From a bacterium (lineage in GTDB: Bacteria > JAMCPX01), in assembly GCA_021815065.1 (NCBI GenBank), contig JAKAHI010000126.1, positions 1 to 5,261 of the forward strand: a DNA stretch of 5,261 nucleotides, written 5' to 3'. Of this stretch, positions 1-3,848 are shown one piece after another. The notes below the pieces were generated by a model, which searched no databases, was not told the DNA's origin, and saw only the letters and a program-made list of their open reading frames with translations. Every line of letters begins with the position of its first letter. Within the stretch, counting starts at the first letter, position 1. The translations under genes were made by a program, and so were the position numbers.

Positions 1-382
1 GGCTCTTGAGATCATCCGAACCCGGCTTGAAATCTGCATACGGCTTAACTTCCCCTTCTACTGTTGTTCTTATCGGGAACTTAAACCTCTTGATAGTTCC
101 GTTACGGAATTTTACCGTCCACATAATATCCTGCGAACCTCGCATGGGTGTTACACTGGCACCCAGGGGCATAAAATCCGCATATCCTCTCACGTCAATT
201 GCCTGCTGAGGACATATCTTTACGCATGAATAGCATTCCCAGCACATCTCCGGCTCTCTGTTGAAGGCCTTCATCTTCTCCCTGTCCAGCACCATAAGGT
301 CGTTCGGGCATATATATTGGCACGCTGTTCTTTGAAGCGCCTTGCAACCATCACATTTTTCCGTTATTACATAACTTGGCAT
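1..382 (-). CDS. aprB: Adenylylsulfate (APS) reductase beta subunit, C-terminus cut by the window edge
   Basis: This is the electron-transfer subunit of dissimilatory APS reductase (AprBA), a cytoplasmic enzyme that interconverts APS and sulfite plus AMP. The first 127 residues are visible, and the reading frame is open to the left edge. The protein starts MPSYVITEKCDGC. It carries two ferredoxin-type [4Fe-4S] cysteine sets: C10-x2-C13-x7-C21-x3-C25-Pro and C47-x2-C50-x2-C53-x3-C57-Pro. W48, inside CWEC, matches the tryptophan that in characterised AprB lies between the FAD of AprA and the nearest cluster (family knowledge). After the clusters comes the typical AprB beta-rich tail (GTIKRFKFPIRTT), which wraps AprA in known structures. 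AprB proteins are usually about 140-165 aa, so only a short tail is missing. The start is fixed by a very strong ribosome binding site. The gene lies 31 bp after sat with no terminator between, so the two are probably co-transcribed, and aprA should follow. Identity is very secure. Whether the pathway runs reductively or oxidatively cannot be told here. Confidence 0.96.
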   Translation of the reverse strand, partial: MPSYVITEKCDGCKALQRTACQYICPNDLMVLDREKMKAFNREPEMCWECYSCVKICPQQAIDVRGYADFMPLGASVTPMRGSQDIMWTVKFRNGTIKRFKFPIRTTVEGEVKPYADFKPGSDDLKS

Positions 383-388
383 ATAGTA

Positions 389-398
389 ACCTCCTTTT
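389..398 (-). promoter_or_regulatory. Ribosome binding site of aprB
   Basis: The minus strand reads AAAAGGAGGT, a near-perfect Shine-Dalgarno sequence, 6 nt before the ATG at 382. It fixes the aprB start. No promoter or terminator is seen in the 31-bp gap after sat, which agrees with translation from a sat-aprB mRNA. Confidence 0.85.
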
Positions 399-413
399 AT
401 TTTTTATCCTTTT

Positions 414-1646
414 TTATTTTTTTGCATCCATGCCTATGCCTTCGGAAGCTGCATGGGTCTTAATCTCGACCTTGTGTTCCAGATGCGCATAGTAATCCTT
501 CAGGATCTCGAGAACCTCGGGCCGGCTGAAATCTTCGGATACGGGTTTACCTTCCGATAAAGATTTACGCAGCGCAGTTCCGCTGAGCAGAAGCCTGTCC
601 TCCTTGCCGTGGGGACATGTTCTCATAGAAGCCATACCGCGGCACTTTGAGCAGTAGAATGTCCAGTCAATATTAAATGGCTTTAGTTCAAGTGCATCTT
701 TTGGTATCTCGTTAAATATCTTCTGTGCATCAAACGGACCGTAATAGCTGCCGACGCCTGCGTGGTCTCTTCCGACTATCAAATGGGTACATCCGAAGTT
801 CTGTCTGAATACACCGTGCAGCAAGGCTTCACGAGGTCCTGCGTATCTCATCTCCATTGGGTATCCGCCCATGACGACAGTGTTCTTAACAAAATATTTG
901 TCCACGAGGACGTTTATGCATTTGGTCCTTACATCCGCAGGAATATCGCCTTCTTTCAGTTTTCCCACGAGCTGATGAATAAATACGCCGTCGACGACTT
1001 CGATCGCTATTTTTGCAAGATATTCGTGCGATCGGTGCATCGGGTTTCTTAACTGCAATGCCGCTATGGTATGCCATCCCTTTTCTTCAAAGATTTTTCG
1101 GCTTGCTTCAGGTCTCATATAGATATCCCCAAACTGCTTTGGATAATAACTTTCGCTCAATACCTTTACCGGCCCGGCAAGATTAATATCCGCCTGTGAC
1201 ATTACCTTTTGAACACCGGGATGTTCTGTATCGTTTGTTCTGAAAATCTCTTTACATTCGTAAGCCTTATCGATTGAGTACTTTTCCGATATCTTCATGG
1301 TACCCATAATTTCCGAGGTTTCTTCATCTACAAGTGCAACCTCCGCACCATTTTTCATGCCATCTGCCACAGATTTTGCTGTTGAAAGGGTTATAGGAAT
1401 AGGCCAGAACAGACCATTTTTCATCTTATATTCTGAACATATACCTTTCCAATCGTCGTATCCCATAAATCCATCGAGGGGTGTGAATGCCCCGATCCCA
1501 AGCATGATCAGATCGGATGTTTCCCTGCTCGTCATTTTAACCTTTGGTAAGCCTTGAGCCTTTTTGAGCTCTTCCTCCCGTGCCTTTCCTTCCAGCAGAA
1601 GGGGCTTCAAAACCTTAGAACCATGCGGTGAAATCAATTGTCCCAT
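414..1646 (-). CDS. sat: Sulfate adenylyltransferase (ATP sulfurylase), dissimilatory type
   Basis: Sat catalyses ATP + sulfate to APS + pyrophosphate, or the reverse with ATP formation, in the cytoplasm. It feeds AprBA. The 410-residue length fits the single-domain homo-oligomeric Sat used in dissimilatory sulfur metabolism, with no APS-kinase extension. An N-terminal PUA-like domain (about 1-165) precedes the catalytic nucleotidyltransferase domain. Visible motifs are QLRNPMHRSHE (198-208, the QxRNPxHxxHE substrate and catalytic loop with R200, N201, H204 and H207), GRDHAG (292-297) and SGTALR (355-360). A zinc knuckle, C332-x2-C335-x8-C344-x-H346, is also present; this site is known in thermophilic and prokaryotic Sat, and the choice of His ligand is my inference. 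The start at 1646 has a strong Shine-Dalgarno sequence 7 nt upstream. Its own promoter and operator lie just upstream (1675-1709), and aprB follows 31 bp downstream. No essential residue appears to be missing. Identity is very secure. Confidence 0.98.
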   Translation of the reverse strand: MGQLISPHGSKVLKPLLLEGKAREEELKKAQGLPKVKMTSRETSDLIMLGIGAFTPLDGFMGYDDWKGICSEYKMKNGLFWPIPITLSTAKSVADGMKNGAEVALVDEETSEIMGTMKISEKYSIDKAYECKEIFRTNDTEHPGVQKVMSQADINLAGPVKVLSESYYPKQFGDIYMRPEASRKIFEEKGWHTIAALQLRNPMHRSHEYLAKIAIEVVDGVFIHQLVGKLKEGDIPADVRTKCINVLVDKYFVKNTVVMGGYPMEMRYAGPREALLHGVFRQNFGCTHLIVGRDHAGVGSYYGPFDAQKIFNEIPKDALELKPFNIDWTFYCSKCRGMASMRTCPHGKEDRLLLSGTALRKSLSEGKPVSEDFSRPEVLEILKDYYAHLEHKVEIKTHAASEGIGMDAKK

Positions 1647-1653
1647 CTTTTTG

Positions 1654-1663
1654 CCTCCTTTCC
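1654..1663 (-). promoter_or_regulatory. Ribosome binding site of sat
   Basis: The minus strand reads GGAAAGGAGG, 7 nt before the ATG at 1646. It supports this start for Sat. Confidence 0.85.
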
Positions 1664-1674
1664 TTTATTAATAA

Positions 1675-1689
1675 TGTATACAATATACA
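1675..1689. promoter_or_regulatory. Palindromic operator overlapping the sat -10 box
   Basis: The minus strand reads TGTATA-TTG-TATACA, a perfect 6-bp inverted repeat with a 3-bp spacer. It covers the predicted -10 element (1682-1687). Fourteen of its 15 bases recur in the flavoprotein promoter at 3611-3625. An overlapping palindromic register, ATTGTATACATT, resembles GntR/FadR-type operators (TTGTATACAA-like). The regulator is not encoded in the window. The position over the -10 box suggests repression. The region is very A+T-rich, which makes palindromes likelier by chance; the near-identical second copy is the main support. Confidence 0.6.
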
Positions 1690-1709
1690 ATATATTTATT
1701 TTGTGTCAA
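1682..1709 (-). promoter_or_regulatory. sat: Sigma-70-type promoter of the sat-aprB operon
   Basis: On the minus strand, TTGACA (1709-1704) is a perfect -35 consensus, followed by a 16-bp spacer and TATATT (1687-1682) as -10. Transcription would start near 1675, leaving a leader of about 30 nt that holds little besides the Shine-Dalgarno sequence. The structured element at 1774-1896 therefore lies upstream of this promoter and is not part of the sat leader, unless there is readthrough from the flavoprotein gene. Confidence 0.65.
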
Positions 1710-1735
1710 GTAAATTCTTGTTTTCTGTGTATGGC

Positions 1736-1768
1736 AATTAAAGAACCCCGCCACAACTGTTGTGCGGG
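1736..1768 (-). terminator. Terminator-like hairpin after the flavoprotein gene
   Basis: On the minus strand the arms CCCG-CACAA (1768-1760) and TTGTG-x-CGGG (1756-1747) pair around a 3-nt loop, with one bulged base. The stem is about 9 bp and is followed by GGTTCTTTAATT. The U-tract is interrupted, so this is a moderate intrinsic terminator at best. It would end the flavoprotein transcript before the sat promoter. Confidence 0.45.
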
Positions 1769-1773
1769 CATAC

Positions 1774-1896
1774 AGCTAAGCTAAAGGACTTGAGTCCAGG
1801 GTCCATCCGCCATTGGAGGATATCAGCCGCTGGCTGAGAAGCCGGGCCGGACGAACACCCGCTATAAAATGAATCCACCTCGCTATCTAGCTTAGC
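1774..1896. other. Compact structured element (candidate RNA or small inverted-repeat element) at the flavoprotein 3' end
   Basis: A perfect 9-bp inverted repeat, GCTAAGCTA (1775-1783) and TAGCTTAGC (1888-1896), encloses about 104 nt rich in local hairpins: GGAC-TTGA-GTCC (1786-1797), a stem with one mismatch at 1805-1821, TCAGCC-GCT-GGCTGA (1823-1837), and the overlapping alternative CTGGCT-GAGA-AGCCGG (1830-1845). The right arm covers the last two codons and the stop of the flavoprotein gene. The interior is much more G+C-rich than the neighbouring sat promoter. I do not recognise it as a known riboswitch, tRNA, SRP RNA or integron attC site. It could be a structured 3' UTR, a small RNA or a MITE-like insertion. 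No target duplication is evident and the strand is uncertain. Confidence 0.4.
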
Positions 1897-3575
1897 CAAG
1901 TATATCCGAACATACCGCATTCCATGTAGCTTATACGCTGAAACCCTTTGTTTTTCAACACAGTATATGCCTCGTATGCCCTCGTTCCGTACTGGCAGGT
2001 ACAAATAATCTCTTTGTCCCGGGGTAACTCATTGATGCGGGCGCGCAGATTTTCCAATGGTATGCACATAACTCTTCCATCATCGATGCTCTTGCCTTCC
2101 GTTATTTCTTCTTTTGTGCGTAAGTCCAGCACTATAAAGTCTTCTGTGGTTTTAAGCCGATGCCTTACTGTTGCGGGCAGCATGGTTTTGACCGAGTCTG
2201 CCAGCTTATTGCGCATGATATTTGCGGTATGAATAATACTGTCCATGGCACCTGCAAATGGAGGAGCATAACAGAGATCCAAGGATGCAATATCGTCGAT
2301 CGTAGCTTTAAAATATAATGCCGTAGCAGCAACATCGAGCCTTTTTGCAATATCTCCGGTCCCGGCAATCTGTGCTCCAAGAAGCCTTCTGTCAGGCACG
2401 GATGCTATCAATTTGATAACGATGTTCTTACTGCCGGCAAGAAAATGCGAGGTGTCTCTTGTTACGGAAAGGCATGTCTCTGTCTTATAGCCAAATCTTT
2501 TTGCCTGTTTTTCCGTCAAGCCGGTTTTTCCTGTCTTTAATCCAAGACTCATTAAAATACAGGAGCCAACAACACCGGGAAAGGTATCTTTTCGCCCTGT
2601 TATATTGTTCGCTATAACCCGGCCGTGTTTATTCGCGACGGACCCGAGAGGCATGTGGATCTTTTCTCCGGTAACAATGTCCGTACATTCGACACAGTCG
2701 CCCCCCGCATAGATACCGGGTATGTTCGTTTGCATACATTCATCGACAGCTATTGCGCCGGTTGCTCCGATCCGTACGCCTGCGGATCGTGCAAGCTCCA
2801 CATCGGGCGTTATGCCGACTGCAAATATAACGATATCGGCATCAAGCTCCCTTTTATCGGTTATGACCTTTTTTACCATAGCATTCTCATCACCGGTAAT
2901 TTCTACGACGGACTCGGACAAGAACAGATTAATCTTCTCAGAACGTATCGTATTGACAGGATAGTGCGACATATCGCTATCAAGCACATCGGGAAGCACC
3001 TGTTCTGCCATCTCTATTATTGTTATAGAAAGTCCCTGGGCATTGAATGCATCCGCAAGCTCAAGCCCGACCCTGCCAGCTCCAACGATTACGGCATTCT
3101 CCATGCCTTCCGATTCTACGGCCTTTCTGATTGCCTCTGCCTGTTCAAGGCTTCTCAAAACAAAAACATTCTTTAACTGCATACCCTTAACCGCGGGGAC
3201 CTTTGCCTTTGCCCCAGTTGCAAGGACAAGTTTTGAATAATCTATATTTTTGATTTCACCGGATGCGGTGATGATTTTTATAGTCTTGCCCGCCGGGTCT
3301 ATGGATTGAACAGAAGTTTTTGTATAAACCGTAACATCCTTTGAATCCGCGAAGTACTTTGCATCTCTTACCGTACCCCACAGCATGCTCATAAGTTCCG
3401 ACGACCGCTCGACCGCACCTGCTATATAGTAAGGCATACCGCAGCCTGCGTATGACACATAAGGACCTTTTTCTATCATGACAATTTCTGTATCCGCAGA
3501 ATTTCTTCTTGCCCGTGCTGCCACCTTTGCCCCGCAAGCCCCGCCGCCGACAATGACGATCCGCTCTTTATTCAT
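1887..3575 (-). CDS. CoA-disulfide reductase / NAD(P)H polysulfide reductase with C-terminal rhodanese domain (CoADR-Rhd fusion)
   Basis: This is a flavoprotein of the pyridine nucleotide-disulfide oxidoreductase superfamily, in the single-cysteine CoADR/NADH oxidase branch. Characterised fusions of this type reduce CoA disulfide, CoA persulfide or polysulfide with NAD(P)H in the cytoplasm. Domains in order: FAD Rossmann motif GGGACG (10-15); active-site loop SYAGCGMPYYI with redox C45; NAD(P)H Rossmann motif GAGRVG (165-170); second FAD motif YAGGD (289-293); dimerisation domain with YAPPF (436-440), as in the CoA-binding part of CoADRs; and a rhodanese domain (about 470-562) with active-site loop CQYGTRAY and C527. 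The length (562 aa) matches full-length CoADR-Rhd proteins. The rhodanese part departs from the usual pattern: the HxPGA motif before the IPLENLRARI segment is degenerate, and C553 sits in the normally glycine-rich C-terminal loop. The start has only a weak Shine-Dalgarno sequence (TGAGG, 4 nt away) but leads straight into the Rossmann strand. It has its own promoter (3604-3632) carrying the same palindrome as the sat promoter. The exact substrate (CoA persulfide, polysulfide, or NADH oxidase activity) is not determined by sequence. Confidence 0.9.
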   Translation of the reverse strand: MNKERIVIVGGGACGAKVAARARRNSADTEIVMIEKGPYVSYAGCGMPYYIAGAVERSSELMSMLWGTVRDAKYFADSKDVTVYTKTSVQSIDPAGKTIKIITASGEIKNIDYSKLVLATGAKAKVPAVKGMQLKNVFVLRSLEQAEAIRKAVESEGMENAVIVGAGRVGLELADAFNAQGLSITIIEMAEQVLPDVLDSDMSHYPVNTIRSEKINLFLSESVVEITGDENAMVKKVITDKRELDADIVIFAVGITPDVELARSAGVRIGATGAIAVDECMQTNIPGIYAGGDCVECTDIVTGEKIHMPLGSVANKHGRVIANNITGRKDTFPGVVGSCILMSLGLKTGKTGLTEKQAKRFGYKTETCLSVTRDTSHFLAGSKNIVIKLIASVPDRRLLGAQIAGTGDIAKRLDVAATALYFKATIDDIASLDLCYAPPFAGAMDSIIHTANIMRNKLADSVKTMLPATVRHRLKTTEDFIVLDLRTKEEITEGKSIDDGRVMCIPLENLRARINELPRDKEIICTCQYGTRAYEAYTVLKNKGFQRISYMECGMFGYTWLS

Positions 3576-3603
3576 ACTGCCTCACTTTCTGTACTGCGTC
3601 TGC

Positions 3604-3632
3604 AGATTATTGCATACAATATACATCGTCAA
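3604..3632 (-). promoter_or_regulatory. Promoter of the flavoprotein (CoADR-Rhd) gene
   Basis: On the minus strand, TTGACG (3632-3627) serves as -35, then a 17-bp spacer, then TAATCT (3609-3604) as -10. Transcription would start near 3597, giving a leader of about 22 nt. The spacer is filled by the palindrome at 3611-3625. Confidence 0.55.
3611..3625. promoter_or_regulatory. Palindromic operator between -35 and -10 of the flavoprotein gene
   Basis: The minus strand reads TGTATA-TTG-TATGCA, identical to the sat operator at 1675-1689 except for one base. In an overlapping register ATTGTATGCAAT also has perfect 5-bp arms when extended (TATTG/CAATA). It fits entirely in the promoter spacer, a position where a bound protein would block RNA polymerase. 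The regulator is unknown; a GntR-family protein is one candidate by motif shape. Confidence 0.6.
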
Positions 3633-3708
3633 GAAAGAACGGAAATATTGGATTGATAAGAAACTGCATTGAGGAAATACAAAGGACGTGGTGTGTAAAA
3701 GAATGCGT

Positions 3709-3780
3709 TCTTTTTTCACTCCCGTGTAAACGGGAATACAGAAAAAAGAGACTGGATTCCTGCTTTCGCAGGAATGACAG
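3709..3780. repeat. Intergenic two-hairpin palindromic repeat
   Basis: Two stem-loops lie in tandem: TCCCGT-GTAA-ACGGGA (3720-3735) and ATTCCTGC-TTTC-GCAGGAAT (3756-3775). The first is also bracketed by complementary arms CTTTTTTC (3710-3717) and GAAAAAAG (3741-3748). The phrase CTGGATTCCTGCTTTCGCAGGAATGACA belongs to a style of dispersed palindrome (ATTCC...GGAAT) that recurs between genes in many bacterial genomes, comparable in form to the neisserial dRS3 unit. It holds no gene. It lies upstream of the flavoprotein promoter and downstream of the cytochrome terminator. Confidence 0.6.
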
Positions 3781-3797
3781 AAATTAAACGTGAGCTA

Positions 3798-3828
3798 TAA
3801 AAAACGGGCGACCCGACGGGCCGCCCGT
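3798..3828 (-). terminator. Intrinsic terminator of the multiheme cytochrome gene
   Basis: On the minus strand ACGGGCG (3828-3822) pairs with CGCCCGT (3810-3804). The stem is extended inward by a G-T wobble and CCC/GGG around a GTC loop, and is followed by a run of six T. It begins 20 nt after the cytochrome stop codon. This is a textbook rho-independent terminator and separates the cytochrome transcript from the flavoprotein gene. Confidence 0.9.
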
Positions 3829-3848
3829 AATGCTCTGGTTTAGATAAT

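Noticed and set aside
383..413. Separate promoter or terminator between sat and aprB.
   Set aside because: The 31-bp gap holds only A-rich sequence and the aprB ribosome binding site; no stem-loop or -35/-10 pair was seen.
1675..1695. Period-7 direct repeat (TACAATA twice) as an iteron or CRISPR-like repeat.
   Set aside because: There are only two units, within an A+T-rich promoter. The palindrome shared with a second promoter explains it better.
1774..1896. Known riboswitch (TPP-like GGCTGAGA string), tRNA or selC-like fold, or integron attC site.
   Set aside because: The TPP-like string lacks the rest of the aptamer and no plus-strand gene follows. There is no 7-nt anticodon loop or T-loop sequence, and no attC core sites. 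It also lies upstream of the sat promoter.
1738..2004. An 88-codon minus-strand frame overlapping the flavoprotein 3' end and the structured element; considered as a small gene or as evidence of a frameshifted C-terminus.
   Set aside because: The in-frame flavoprotein already reaches normal CoADR-Rhd length with the rhodanese motif intact, and the alternative frame gives no family resemblance.
2625..3176. A 183-codon open frame on the plus strand inside the flavoprotein gene.
   Set aside because: It is antisense to a well-supported gene, has no recognisable domain or ribosome binding site, and its composition is that of a shadow frame.
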